NCBI GenBank assembly: GCA_903822005.1
Contig: CAIJNL010000011.1
Span: forward strand, 23,722-87,721
Origin: an uncultured Nitrospiraceae bacterium
GTDB lineage: Bacteria; Nitrospirota; Thermodesulfovibrionia; Thermodesulfovibrionales; Dissulfurispiraceae
Length of the DNA stretch: 64,000 nt
Direction: 5' to 3'
The position numbers and the translations under genes are program-made. Below the pieces are notes generated by a model. It ran no database searches, had not been told where the DNA came from, and saw only the letters and a program-made list of their open reading frames with translations. Positions 53,939-64,000 of this stretch are shown here, piece after piece. The first letter of the stretch is position 1. Every line of letters begins with the position of its first letter.

Positions 53939-55018
53939 CTAAGCAAGCAACTTCTCGCAGATCGCGTCTCCCATTCTGTTCGTTGTTGCCTTGCCTCCCA
54001 GGTCAGGGGTCACATCTTTCAAATCATTCAGAACTGCGGAAACTGCAGCATCAATATTTTGGGCGCATTCGAGCATGCCTTTGTCCTGATTACGGATGCC
54101 CAGCCACTCGATCATCATTTTCCCTGACATGATCATGGCATAGGGATTTGCGAGCTGTTTGCCAGCGATGTCGGGCGCGGAACCATGTGTTGCCTGGGCC
54201 ATGATATAGCGTGGGCCTACGCACAAGCCGGGCGCCATCCCCAGGCCGCCCACCAAACCGGCTGCCTCATCGGTGAGTATGTCTCCGAACATATTTGTGG
54301 AAACAACAACATCAAATTTCTGGGGGCGCATGACAAGCTGCATGGCAAAGGTGTCTACAACAGCAGTATCAAATGTGATATCCGGGTATTCTTTACTGAC
54401 ATTCCGGCAGGAATCGACAAAAAGACCGCAGCCGAGTTTGAACACTGTATTTTTATGAATGGCAGTTACGATTTTCTTGCCGTTTCGCTGCCGTGCAAGA
54501 TCAAAAGCCGTACGCGCGGCAAACTCAGAGTTGCGGCGGGTTACTACACGCACCGACATCGCAATGTCCGGGGTGGGCATAAATTCCCCGGTGCCCTTGT
54601 ACATGTTGCGGTCCGGCTGAAACCCTTCATTATTTTCGCGAATGATGACCACATCCACGTCCTGGTGCAGTGATTTGATGCTCGGATACGACCTGGTCGG
54701 ACGAATATTGCTGACCAGATCAAACGTCCTGCGAATAATGGGATGCGGATTCACTGCCTTGGGATCATCCTTGGGATATGCCATATGTCCGATCGGACCG
54801 AGTATCCATGCATCAAGCTCCAGCAGCGTGTCTATTGTTTTCCCGGGCAATGTTTCACCAATACTCTTATAGGCTGGATACCCGACCGGAAGTTCAACCC
54901 AGTCAACCTTTGCCTGAGGATACTTTTTAAGTGCGGTCTGCATAATCTTCACAGCAACAGGGACGACCTCAAGCCCGATATCATCACCGTTAAGGATTCC
55001 TATTTTATATTTTCCCAT
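53939..55018 (-). CDS. Isocitrate/isopropylmalate-dehydrogenase family enzyme (tartrate/beta-decarboxylating type)
   Basis: 359 residues. It belongs to the family of NAD(P)-linked beta-decarboxylating dehydrogenases of 2-hydroxy acids: LNGDDIGLEVVPVAVKIM, NIRPTRSYP (substrate Arg), VIIRENNEGFQ, 'TAIHKNTVFKLGCGLFVDSC' (catalytic Lys), FDVVVSTNMFGDILTDEAAG (metal Asp) and THGSAPDIAGKQLANP (NAD loop; the Asp indicates NAD rather than NADP). No leuB-partner genes are nearby, so leucine synthesis is unlikely; catabolism of tartrate, homoisocitrate or a related acid fits the operon. GAGGAGGAAG precedes the ATG. Confidence 0.85.
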   Translation of the reverse strand: MGKYKIGILNGDDIGLEVVPVAVKIMQTALKKYPQAKVDWVELPVGYPAYKSIGETLPGKTIDTLLELDAWILGPIGHMAYPKDDPKAVNPHPIIRRTFDLVSNIRPTRSYPSIKSLHQDVDVVIIRENNEGFQPDRNMYKGTGEFMPTPDIAMSVRVVTRRNSEFAARTAFDLARQRNGKKIVTAIHKNTVFKLGCGLFVDSCRNVSKEYPDITFDTAVVDTFAMQLVMRPQKFDVVVSTNMFGDILTDEAAGLVGGLGMAPGLCVGPRYIMAQATHGSAPDIAGKQLANPYAMIMSGKMMIEWLGIRNQDKGMLECAQNIDAAVSAVLNDLKDVTPDLGGKATTNRMGDAICEKLLA

Positions 55019-55088
55019 TTACTTCTTCCTCCTCTAATAATCGCCCTAAAAGGGCTACCGTGTTAATTTAACAAATGCTGATTAGAAA

Positions 55089-55118
55089 ATTATTTTCATA
55101 CAGCATATTTGTTGTCAA
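55089..55118 (-). promoter_or_regulatory. Promoter of the acid-catabolism operon
   Basis: Read on the minus strand, TTGACA (55118-55113) and AATAAT (55094-55089) are separated by 18 bp; transcription would start about 65 bp before the dehydrogenase ATG. This lies in the 328-bp gap 55019-55346, which also holds the operator and terminator listed separately and no gene. Confidence 0.55.
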
Positions 55119-55172
55119 AAAAGTCTTTCACGTGACGGGATCACGGAAACCGCATTTTCTGCCACTTTTTTC

Positions 55173-55220
55173 ATACAACCGATCAGATGATTGTATACAA
55201 TAAGTATGCAAACAGTATAC
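55173..55220. promoter_or_regulatory. GntR-like operator (ATTGTATACAAT)
   Basis: A perfect 12-bp palindrome ATTGTATACAAT (55190-55201) is flanked by an ATACAA half-site (55173-55178) and by a related GTATGCAAACAGTATAC element (55204-55220). TTGTATACAA-type palindromes are typical of FCD-subgroup GntR regulators of organic-acid operons. It lies 70-100 bp upstream of the -35 box. No regulator gene is in the window next to it. Confidence 0.5.
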
Positions 55221-55290
55221 GGGCAGGCCCATATCCTGTCAATATGCCGAATTACCCATTATGCACCTTCAATATAAGGCTGGATTCATA

Positions 55291-55320
55291 TAAAAAAGGC
55301 CGCGCAACCAATACGCGGCC
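55291..55320 (-). terminator. Terminator of the atp operon
   Basis: GGCCGCG (55298-55304) pairs with CGCGGCC (55314-55320) over a 9-nt loop; on the minus strand a run of six T follows. It lies 27 bp after atpC. Confidence 0.82.
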
Positions 55321-55346
55321 CGATAATCCTTTTTTTGCCTCTGCAG

Positions 55347-55748
55347 CTATCTCTTGCCTGCCAGCTGTATCCTGATCGTGGCCCTTTCAAGCGCTGAAGT
55401 TGCCCGGGCAATGTCGATCTTTTCCTGCTGTTTGAGCCTTTCCTCTGCGCGGTCTCGCGCGATTATGGCCCGTTCGCGGTCTATTTCATCCGACAGCTCG
55501 GCGCTGTCAGCAAGTATGATCACGCTGTCATGCGTGACCTCGGCATAACCGGAGTTTATGAACACGAATTTTGTGTCGTTCTCCTTGCGGTAGCTGAGTA
55601 TGCATATCTTAAGGGTGGTGATAAAGTTGACATGCCCGGGCAGCACACCGAAATCTCCTTCGCTGCCCGTGGTCATAACTTCATCAACATCCTCGCTCAG
55701 TACCTTCCCGTAAGGAGTGACTATTTCGAGCCGTAATTTATTCTCCAT
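55347..55748 (-). CDS. atpC: ATP synthase epsilon subunit
   Basis: 133 residues, normal length. The N-terminal beta-barrel (LRLEIVTPYGKVLSEDVDEVMTTGSEGDFGVLPGHVNFITTL, quoted here only in part by its ends) and the C-terminal helical hairpin (AIIARDRAEERLKQQEKIDI) are both present. Epsilon is part of the central stalk and can inhibit ATP hydrolysis. It is the last gene of the atp operon, 12 bp after atpD, and is followed by a terminator. Confidence 0.95.
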   Translation of the reverse strand: MENKLRLEIVTPYGKVLSEDVDEVMTTGSEGDFGVLPGHVNFITTLKICILSYRKENDTKFVFINSGYAEVTHDSVIILADSAELSDEIDRERAIIARDRAEERLKQQEKIDIARATSALERATIRIQLAGKR

Positions 55749-55760
55749 GGTCAGGCTCCG

Positions 55761-58101
<2,341 letters not shown>

Positions 58102-58119
58102 TTATTCCACCATCCCCGC

Positions 58120-59628
58120 CTAGGCTATGAAGCCCTTCTTGAACTCCTCAATGGCCTCGGTAAGCTTCGCCTTCAGGCTGTCGTCTATGGCCTTCTTTTC
58201 ACCGATCTCGTTCCTGATCTCCGCCTTTTTGTCCACCATGAAGGCAAGCAGCTCAGCTTCAAATTTCTTTACCGCTTCTACGGGGACATCATCCATAAGG
58301 CCCTGCGTACCGGCAAATATGGCTATAACCTGGTCCTGCATGGTCATCGGCACATACTGGTTCTGCTTGAGGAGTTCTGTCATCCTCTTTCCGCGTTCGA
58401 TCTGGGCAAGCGTGGACTTGTCGAGATCAGCGCCGAACTGGGCGAATGCGGCAAGCTCCCTGAACTGGGCAAGCGCAAGTCTGAGTGTACCCGCGACCTG
58501 CTTCATCGCTTTGGTCTGCGCGGCGCCGCCCACACGGCTGACCGAGAGGCCTACGTTAACAGCAGGCCTTATGCCCGCGTAAAAAAGATCGGGCTCGAGA
58601 TATATCTGTCCGTCAGTGATTGAGATGACGTTGGTCGGAATATACGCAGAAACGTCACCCGCCTGTGTTTCGATAATGGGGAGAGCAGTAAGCGAACCGC
58701 CGCCTAGTTCCGCGCTCATCTTGGCAGCTCTTTCAAGAAGTCTTGAATGAAGATAGAAAACATCTCCGGGATACGCCTCGCGTCCTGGCGGGCGCCTGAG
58801 GAGCAGCGAAAGCTGCCTGTATGCAGTCGCCTGCTTGCTCAGGTCATCGAAAATAATCAGGGCATGTTTGCCGCTGTCGCGATAATACTCTCCGATAGCG
58901 CAGCCTGTGTAAGGCGCGATATACTGAAGCGGTGCAGGCTCGCTGGCAGTGGCGGACACGATGACTGTATGCTCCATCGCCCCGTGTTCTTCCAGTGTCC
59001 TCATAACACGGGCTACTGACGCCCTCTTCTGTCCTATCGCGACATATATGCAGATAACATCTCCGCCCTTCTGGTTGATAATGGCGTCGAGCGCTATCGC
59101 GGTCTTTCCTGTCTGGCGGTCTCCGATGATAAGTTCGCGCTGGCCGCGGCCTATCGGGATCATCGAGTCTATTGCCTTCAGTCCGGTCTGCATGGGCTCA
59201 CGCACCGGCTGCCTTTCGATGATACCGGGCGCTACAATATCAACAACCCTGGTAAGCTTTGAGGCTATCGGCCCCTTGCCGTCAATCGGCTGGCCGATTG
59301 CGTTGACAACGCGTCCGACGAGTTCCGGGCCCACAGGCACCGACATGATCCTTCCTGTCCTCTTTACAACATCGCCCTCTTTGATCAGAGAATCCTCTCC
59401 AAAGAGAACTGAACCGACCATGTCCTCTTCCAGGTTCAGCGCCATTCCATATACGCCATTCGGGAATTCAAGCAGCTCAGAAGACATGCAGTTGTCCAGA
59501 CCGTAAACTCTGGCTATACCATCGCCGAGGTTGGTGACTACGCCGACCTCGCTGACATCCACGCGTTTTTCAAAATCCGAAATCTGCTTTTTAAGATATT
59601 TACTTATCTCATCAACTTTCAACTCCAT
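58120..59628 (-). CDS. atpA: ATP synthase alpha subunit
   Basis: 502 residues. P-loop [18 protein letters not shown], non-catalytic-site Gln present, arginine-finger segment [19 protein letters not shown] and '[20 protein letters not shown]'. It forms the alpha3beta3 hexamer. The start [19 protein letters not shown] is the usual N-terminal helix for delta binding. It is 4 bp from atpH. Confidence 0.97.
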   Translation of the reverse strand: MELKVDEISKYLKKQISDFEKRVDVSEVGVVTNLGDGIARVYGLDNCMSSELLEFPNGVYGMALNLEEDMVGSVLFGEDSLIKEGDVVKRTGRIMSVPVGPELVGRVVNAIGQPIDGKGPIASKLTRVVDIVAPGIIERQPVREPMQTGLKAIDSMIPIGRGQRELIIGDRQTGKTAIALDAIINQKGGDVICIYVAIGQKRASVARVMRTLEEHGAMEHTVIVSATASEPAPLQYIAPYTGCAIGEYYRDSGKHALIIFDDLSKQATAYRQLSLLLRRPPGREAYPGDVFYLHSRLLERAAKMSAELGGGSLTALPIIETQAGDVSAYIPTNVISITDGQIYLEPDLFYAGIRPAVNVGLSVSRVGGAAQTKAMKQVAGTLRLALAQFRELAAFAQFGADLDKSTLAQIERGKRMTELLKQNQYVPMTMQDQVIAIFAGTQGLMDDVPVEAVKKFEAELLAFMVDKKAEIRNEIGEKKAIDDSLKAKLTEAIEEFKKGFIA

Positions 59629-59632
59629 CTTG

Positions 59633-60172
59633 TCACCCCTCTATGAACTTATCTCTTAAAAGCCCTAATTGGCCTTTTATGCTGCTGTCATACATCGTGC
59701 TGCCGATCCTTATCCTGACGCCGCCAAGCAGGGACGGGTCCACTACATACTCTATATCGATGTCGCGTCCCGTGACCTTCTTCAGCGAACGTTTCAGCTC
59801 TGCCTCGTATTTCTTCGCAACAGGCCGTGGAGATGTGACGATTGCCTTTGAGCGTTTCTGTATTTCGAGATAGAGCGCGTTGATCGCATCCACTATCTGG
59901 GGCAGACTTCCAAGGGCTTTTTCGTCATACAGATATTCGAGATACTTGGCAACCTTAGCCGGCGCCTTGGTCTTCTTCGATATGAAAGAGAGCGCCTTTT
60001 TGACCTCGGCCTTGTCAAAAGCCGGGCAGACTATAAAGGTCCTGAAGTCCCTGTTCTCATTCATCAGCCTTACCACAGCCTCGAGCTGTTCAATGCCCTT
60101 GGCTATCTCGGTTTTTTTGACATTGAGGACGAATTTTTTGGCGTATTTTTTTACTCCCTTGACCGTTTTCAA
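59633..60172 (-). CDS. atpH: ATP synthase delta subunit
   Basis: 179 residues. Helical N-terminal domain and the C-terminal signature [33 protein letters not shown] (ends quoted), with GLL/GGV-R-I-G. Delta ties the peripheral stalk to the top of alpha3beta3. Its start overlaps the atpF stop by 4 bp. Confidence 0.94.
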   Translation of the reverse strand: MKTVKGVKKYAKKFVLNVKKTEIAKGIEQLEAVVRLMNENRDFRTFIVCPAFDKAEVKKALSFISKKTKAPAKVAKYLEYLYDEKALGSLPQIVDAINALYLEIQKRSKAIVTSPRPVAKKYEAELKRSLKKVTGRDIDIEYVVDPSLLGGVRIRIGSTMYDSSIKGQLGLLRDKFIEG

Positions 60173-60765
60173 TTTTTACCCTCGATAAGTTTGATCGACT
60201 CTTTCAGCAGTCGCTCCTGCTCCGCCGCAGTCATCCTCTTCCTGATCTTTTCTTCAGCGATCTTGAGCGATGTCTCAAAGGCCTCGGCCTGTATGGCCTC
60301 TTTCGCCTTCTTGACCTCAAACTCAATATTGGCTTTGGCCTGCTCAATGATCCTGACCTTCAGCTTCTCACCCTCTTCAGTGAGACGCCTCTTTTCGGAT
60401 TCGCCCGCTTCAACAGCCGCAGCAATAATATCGGCAACTTCTTTGTCTTTAAGCTTGAGCCTCTCTTCGACCTCGGCCAGGGCCTTGGCAGCAAGCTCTT
60501 TGGCCTCCCGGGACTCCTTTAAGCTCTTTTCGATCAGCTCACGGCGACCCTTGAGATACTCCGGTGCTTTAAGATATACAAAAACGAACCAATACAGCCC
60601 ACCCAGAAGCAGAGCAAAGTTTACTATCTTCCAGACCCAGTCCATAAGGGACATCGGAATTTCCTGTCCGCCTGAGGCAAATGCAAACGACGGCAAGAAA
60701 AGGGATGCGGTTATGAGGGTTGTTGCAAGCTGAATCCCTGAATCTGCAATATTGAATTTCTTCAT
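60169..60765 (-). CDS. atpF: ATP synthase b subunit
   Basis: 198 residues. The sequence begins with a signal-like hydrophobic stretch (about 12-30, ending SFAFA), then a membrane helix (about 44-64, WVWKIVNFALLLGGLYWFVF) and a long charged coiled coil to the C terminus. The extra N-terminal hydrophobic segment before the true anchor is typical of the longer b subunit in bacteria that encode b and b'. One base overlap with the preceding b' gene. Confidence 0.92.
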   Translation of the reverse strand: MKKFNIADSGIQLATTLITASLFLPSFAFASGGQEIPMSLMDWVWKIVNFALLLGGLYWFVFVYLKAPEYLKGRRELIEKSLKESREAKELAAKALAEVEERLKLKDKEVADIIAAAVEAGESEKRRLTEEGEKLKVRIIEQAKANIEFEVKKAKEAIQAEAFETSLKIAEEKIRKRMTAAEQERLLKESIKLIEGKN

Positions 60766-61187
60766 CAGACCTTCACCAGCTTCCTGACTATCTCTTCCGA
60801 GAACTTTTCTACATCGGACTTGATCGCCTTTTTTACCCTGATGGTTTCGGCCTGCAGTTCAGCCCTTGCTTTTTCGATCATTGCGACCGCTTCCGCATCG
60901 GACTTTGACATCATCTCCTTTTGCGCTTCGAGCCCCTCTTCACGAAGTGCGTCGCGGGCCGCCTTTGCCTTTGACCTGGCTTCAAGAATACCGGCGTTCA
61001 TGCCGGCAATGGCGCTGTCCTTTTTCTGGGTCAGTGCCTTGGCCTCGTCAAGAGCGCCTTTGGTGGCAGCCTCACGCTCCCTGAATATCCTGGCCAGCGG
61101 TTTGAAGAGCAACCAGTTGAGTAGCAGGAACAATACAAAAAAGTTTACTACGAGGATAATAAAATCCCGCGCATGAAATTCAAGCAT
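60765..61187 (-). CDS. ATP synthase b' subunit
   Basis: 140 residues. One N-terminal membrane helix (about 8-28, DFIILVVNFFVLFLLLNWLL) and a coiled coil rich in Ala, Lys and Glu. It is the first gene of the operon, partner of b in a heterodimeric peripheral stalk. The genes for subunits a and c are not here, as is common in lineages with split atp operons. A candidate promoter lies upstream in the AT-rich gap 61188-61408. Confidence 0.9.
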   Translation of the reverse strand: MLEFHARDFIILVVNFFVLFLLLNWLLFKPLARIFREREAATKGALDEAKALTQKKDSAIAGMNAGILEARSKAKAARDALREEGLEAQKEMMSKSDAEAVAMIEKARAELQAETIRVKKAIKSDVEKFSEEIVRKLVKV

Positions 61188-61241
61188 ACTTGCACCTTCT
61201 TTATTAATTAATGGTTAACGATCATTACAGTTAAAGCAAAA

Positions 61242-61270
61242 AATTAACATATAAATCAACTATTAGTCAA
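61242..61270 (-). promoter_or_regulatory. Candidate promoter of the atp operon
   Basis: Minus-strand TTGACT (61270-61265), 17-bp spacer and TTAATT (61247-61242), about 55 bp before the b' ATG. The -10 match is weak. The region is very AT-rich; nothing else is evident in the 221-bp gap. Confidence 0.35.
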
Positions 61271-61408
61271 ATTTAAAGGCTTGCGGAGAATGCTGATATT
61301 ATTAAATTCGGAGGGATAGTCTGATAGCCATGTTTTTTTTCAGAACGCATGAAGAAAAACAGGGGTAAATTGGACACTCCCACGGCGCATAATCATTGCC
61401 TCTTTCTC

Positions 61409-62437
61409 TCAGACTCCCGCTTCAGCTCGGTGCGCCTCATAGAGATCGTAATGTGCCTTCAGAATTTCGGGGATTTGCAGTTCATAGGGACAACGCTCTA
61501 CACATGCGCCGCATGAGGTGCATAATTTTATACTTTCCATTGGAATTCGCGCGAAATCGACAGAAACAGCCGGAGACATCCGGGACGCTACCAGCCTGTA
61601 ATTCATGCCCGGCGTGATCAGAACCCCATGTTCGCAAGGCATGCAGTATTCGCAACGGCGGCAAAAGCGGTTGCCCAGCTTCATCCGGTAGTCATCCATC
61701 AGATCGAGATCTTTTTGGGTCACTATGTTTTCCTTCCCGTAAATCGAGACGACTTCATCCACCGACCCGATAGAATCGAAGCCCGGGATGGGGATGGCTT
61801 CAGGGTATTGGCGCAGGAATTTAAAGGCCACAGGGGCATTGTCTATTACGCCGCCGCCGAACGGCTTCATGACCAGGATTCCCATTTTGCGTTCAATAGC
61901 AGCAACATGAAGCTCGTCTTTAGCGGCATCTTCGATAAAATTAAAGGGGAACTGAACAGTGCTGAAGAGGCCCGTTTTTACAAGCTTCACGGCCATGGGC
62001 AGGCTGTGTGAGGTAACCCCGATAAACCTGATCTTACCCTGCTCCTTTGCCTTGACCACCGCCTCCAGTGCACCGTCCGGTGCGGTGATTGCCGCCCAGT
62101 CTTTTTCCTGCGCGACCTGGTGCAGCTGATATAGATCGATATAATCAGTCTTAAGCAGACGCAGGCTGTTTTCTAACTGTTCAGTCGCGCTTTTTGCATC
62201 GCGCTTGAGAGTTTTGGTAGCAAATATAACTTTACTGCGCATACCTTCAAAAGCGCGACCCATCTTGTCCTCGCTGCCCCGGTACGCATTGGCAGTATCA
62301 TAAAAATTGATCCCTTTTTCATAGGCGTGGCGCAGCACATCTACGGCTGTCGCAATATCGAGGCGGATAATCGGAATGCCGCCAAAGCCCACCTCTGTAA
62401 TCGTCAATCCCGTACTGCCCAATTTGACCAGGCGCAT
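61409..62437 (-). CDS. Aldo/keto reductase with C-terminal 4Fe-4S ferredoxin domain
   Basis: 342 residues from ATG 62437, selected because AAGGA lies 7-8 nt upstream; the frame is open 14 codons further without a site. The AKR barrel (about 1-260) has the catalytic Asp/Tyr in YDTANAYRGSEDKMGRAF, Lys in FATKTL and His in YIDLYQLHQV. The tail has Cys pairs FCRRCEYCMPCEHG and the ferredoxin motif LCTSCGACVERCPYEL, giving one or two Fe-S clusters. These fused proteins are common in anaerobes; the electron donor is probably ferredoxin-like, and the substrate is unknown. It stands alone. Confidence 0.9.
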   Translation of the reverse strand: MRLVKLGSTGLTITEVGFGGIPIIRLDIATAVDVLRHAYEKGINFYDTANAYRGSEDKMGRAFEGMRSKVIFATKTLKRDAKSATEQLENSLRLLKTDYIDLYQLHQVAQEKDWAAITAPDGALEAVVKAKEQGKIRFIGVTSHSLPMAVKLVKTGLFSTVQFPFNFIEDAAKDELHVAAIERKMGILVMKPFGGGVIDNAPVAFKFLRQYPEAIPIPGFDSIGSVDEVVSIYGKENIVTQKDLDLMDDYRMKLGNRFCRRCEYCMPCEHGVLITPGMNYRLVASRMSPAVSVDFARIPMESIKLCTSCGACVERCPYELQIPEILKAHYDLYEAHRAEAGV

Positions 62438-62548
62438 GATCGGTTCCTTCCCTGCTGAATTGATAACGTACTTCCGCAACTTTACATATTATTCACCTGC
62501 CCCGCGATAGTGTCAACCATTAGGCTGGTTTACTCCCGGGCCGGACTG

Positions 62549-63535
62549 TTACTTTTCTGAAATCCTGATCCCCTGCGTCCTTATGATATTAAAGACTTCT
62601 TCCCTGAGTATCTCATCAATGACCAGCACGATCTTGCTGCCGTCATGTTTTGTTATCGAAAGTTGTGTCAGCTCTCCAGGCGACATAAACAGGCCGGGCA
62701 GAAATGAAAACAGGAAGCCGCTGCCCAGACCGAAGAAAAGAGAGTAGCCAACGGCTGTGAGCAGGTTGCGCTCGTCCCCGGACGAGCTGAACGCGATCCC
62801 TATGAAGATTATAAAAGCGAAGCCGCCGCTCATTAAAAGACTGCGAATGACGGCGGCGCGGTGTCTCGCCTGGACAGGCACGACTGAGACAATGATCTCC
62901 TCAATATCTTTTACGGCTGTTTTTGCAACGATTGCATCAGTGCCGCCGTCCACATCATTCCTCTTGCCGCGTACAACAAACTCACCGCTGTCGAATGCTG
63001 CCTCGGCTGAGCGGTATATGTCCCTGAAAGTGCCGCCCGGAGCCGAGCCGGCAAACAGCTGCTCAAGACGGCCGGCAGGCCTGTCGGGAACCCGGCACAA
63101 AAAAGCATTCTTGTTTAATGTTTTGGCAGCCTGAAAAAGCACCTTCGTGTCGCCGTGCAGATACCCTGTTTCACCCTCGCTGCCTGTGATCTTCATCCAT
63201 TTGCCGTCACTACCGTCAACCAGGTCATGAGTCAGGAAACGGGCGCCTTTAATATACTTCTTTTTGACAGCTGACGTTTTTAAAGGCTGTTCATGCAGAT
63301 CTGCCATCAGTTGCGCAAGTACAGCTTCCCTGATCTGCCACACAGAAACCTGATGATGTATAAAGCCGCTCTGCCCGTCGGGCATCAGGACCGCAACAGA
63401 CCTTTTGCCCCTGAGGTTCACGGCCTCGCCCAATTCGAGTTCAGTCCCCCTGGGCAGTTCCACTAACAATTCGCTCATATCAGCCGATCTGAAGAGTACG
63501 GCGCCATTCTGTATAACCCTGTATTTTCCCGCCAT
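62549..63535 (-). CDS. Unrecognised protein with SH3-like segments and two membrane helices
   Basis: 328 residues. The first 150 residues contain two SH3b-like stretches (KYRVIQNGAVLFRSADMSEL ... PRGTELELGEAVNLRGKRS; ITGSEGETGYLHGDTKVLF) but no signal peptide. Two adjacent TM helices lie at about 232-252 and 265-290 (SLLMSGGFAFIIFIGIAF; YSLFFGLGSGFLFSFLPGLF). The C terminus has a short beta segment (ITKHDGSKIVLVIDEILREE). With both termini on the same side and no signal, the SH3-like part is probably cytoplasmic, which would be unusual. The 245-bp gap beyond it (63536-63780) shows no gene. Confidence 0.7.
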   Translation of the reverse strand: MAGKYRVIQNGAVLFRSADMSELLVELPRGTELELGEAVNLRGKRSVAVLMPDGQSGFIHHQVSVWQIREAVLAQLMADLHEQPLKTSAVKKKYIKGARFLTHDLVDGSDGKWMKITGSEGETGYLHGDTKVLFQAAKTLNKNAFLCRVPDRPAGRLEQLFAGSAPGGTFRDIYRSAEAAFDSGEFVVRGKRNDVDGGTDAIVAKTAVKDIEEIIVSVVPVQARHRAAVIRSLLMSGGFAFIIFIGIAFSSSGDERNLLTAVGYSLFFGLGSGFLFSFLPGLFMSPGELTQLSITKHDGSKIVLVIDEILREEVFNIIRTQGIRISEK

Positions 63536-63780
63536 TAGCTAAATTTTTCTCCTGACTATGGGCCTGCTGCTGCCCTTATCGTTTTCCGCTCAAAAACACA
63601 AAAGCCGAACCTAACAGACGTTATAAATTATAACCTAGTGGCTGGCACAGTACAAGTTTGTTGAAGCAACAGATAAACATACAGTATTCCTTGATTTGCT
63701 GTCAGAGCTTATGCTATATCTGCTTAGGGTTAATTGTATCCCTAGCTGTTAGGATTTACGTTTCCCGTTTATTAGGGGGC

Positions 63781-64000
63781 TTACCAACTACCAACAACCG
63801 GGAGATCTCCGGGCATGCCAAATTGACCGTAGCATCCATCAGGTCCACAACCGCTCCATGTGCCGCTGCCATCTAGATCCAGATACCACATGCCGGTCGA
63901 AGGTCGGAAAACCCCGATCTTTGTTGTACCTGTGCCGGTCCAGTCTCCAACAACCGGGTAATCTCCGGGCATGCCAAATTGACCATAGCATCCATCAGTC
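63781..64000 (-). CDS. Repeat protein (FG-GAP/VCBS-like), C-terminal fragment
   Basis: The minus-strand frame is open from the window edge to a TAA at 63781, about 72 residues, so the start is outside. It is made of a 52-residue unit: 'CYGQFGMPGDYPVVGDWTGT', then KIGVFRPSTGMWYLDLDGSG and TWSGCGPDGCYGQFG, after which a second unit starts and ends at VVGSW. Repeats of this kind form beta-propeller or beta-solenoid surfaces on large secreted proteins, often in Nitrospirota and Desulfobacterota. The paired Cys in each unit could form disulfides outside the cell. Confidence 0.75.
   Translation of the reverse strand, partial: TDGCYGQFGMPGDYPVVGDWTGTGTTKIGVFRPSTGMWYLDLDGSGTWSGCGPDGCYGQFGMPGDLPVVGSW
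63806..64000 (-). repeat. 156-bp tandem coding repeat at the window end
   Basis: The sequence ATCTCCGGGCATGCCAAATT recurs at 63804 and 63961 (period about 156 bp) with flanking bases also conserved. The period is a multiple of three and encodes the 52-residue unit. Further copies probably lie beyond the window. Confidence 0.75.

Noticed and set aside
53939..55018. Assignment as leuB (leucine synthesis)
   Set aside because: The family fits, but there are no leu genes nearby and the operon partners point to acid catabolism.

Overview
The window is a 64 kb piece of a bacterial chromosome, densely coding, with no rRNA, tRNA, CRISPR array, insertion sequence or prophage that I could recognise. 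Gene content suggests an anaerobic or microaerophilic Gram-negative of the Nitrospirota / Desulfobacterota type: futalosine-pathway menaquinone synthesis (mqnA), Fe-S class I fumarase, DcuC- and DASS-type dicarboxylate transporters, an F1Fo operon with paired b' and b subunits but no a or c genes, many PAS/histidine-kinase/GGDEF sensors, and a candidate sigma-54 promoter. The phylum assignment is inference; the window holds no rRNA marker.

Layout. (1) 1-3104, minus: nnr, pgeF and a truncated AsmA-family gene. (2) 3282-11319, plus: three tandem paralogous NMT1/SsuA-like substrate-binding lipoproteins with no transporter genes, followed directly by a membrane histidine kinase, an Rcp1-like stand-alone receiver and a hybrid kinase; this looks like a ligand-sensing phosphorelay. 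(3) 11320-13322: fumarase behind a near-consensus sigma-54 promoter. (4) 13424-16270, minus: a 45-aa protein, a DUF815 ATPase, murB and a DedA protein. (5) 16555-20661, plus: PocR-PAS-GGDEF diguanylate cyclase, nitroreductase, shikimate kinase, cyclophilin and two small secreted paralogs. (6) 20719-31952, minus: panB, recJ, secF-secD-yajC, a Tat-exported amidohydrolase, a DcuC transporter, a HARE-HTH-like protein, mqnA and rtcB. (7) 32007-33652, plus: a membrane metallophosphoesterase and a small membrane protein.

(8) 33826-50655, plus, about 17 kb: the most unusual region. From a recognisable promoter it runs through a GNAT-like acyltransferase, a possible cysteine hydrolase, a 2552-residue iterative PKS/fatty-acid-synthase-like megaenzyme (two nitronate-monooxygenase-like barrels, KS, AT, ACP, KR, DH), a phosphopantetheinyl transferase, a second acyltransferase-like protein, an ABC-2 exporter pair, an EptA-like membrane phospho-head-group transferase and a B12-binding radical SAM enzyme. 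From the phosphopantetheinyl transferase onward each gene overlaps the next. I read it as a self-contained pathway that builds, modifies, exports and decorates an unusual lipid.

(9) 50723-55018, minus: an isopropylmalate/tartrate-dehydrogenase-like enzyme, a DASS carrier and an MmgE/PrpD enzyme with a histone-H1-like lysine/alanine tail; a likely organic-acid uptake and catabolism operon. (10) 55347-61187, minus: atpF'-atpF-atpH-atpA-atpG-atpD-atpC. (11) 61409-64000, minus: an aldo/keto reductase with a ferredoxin domain, an unrecognised membrane protein with SH3-like segments, and the 3' end of a protein built from 52-residue repeats.
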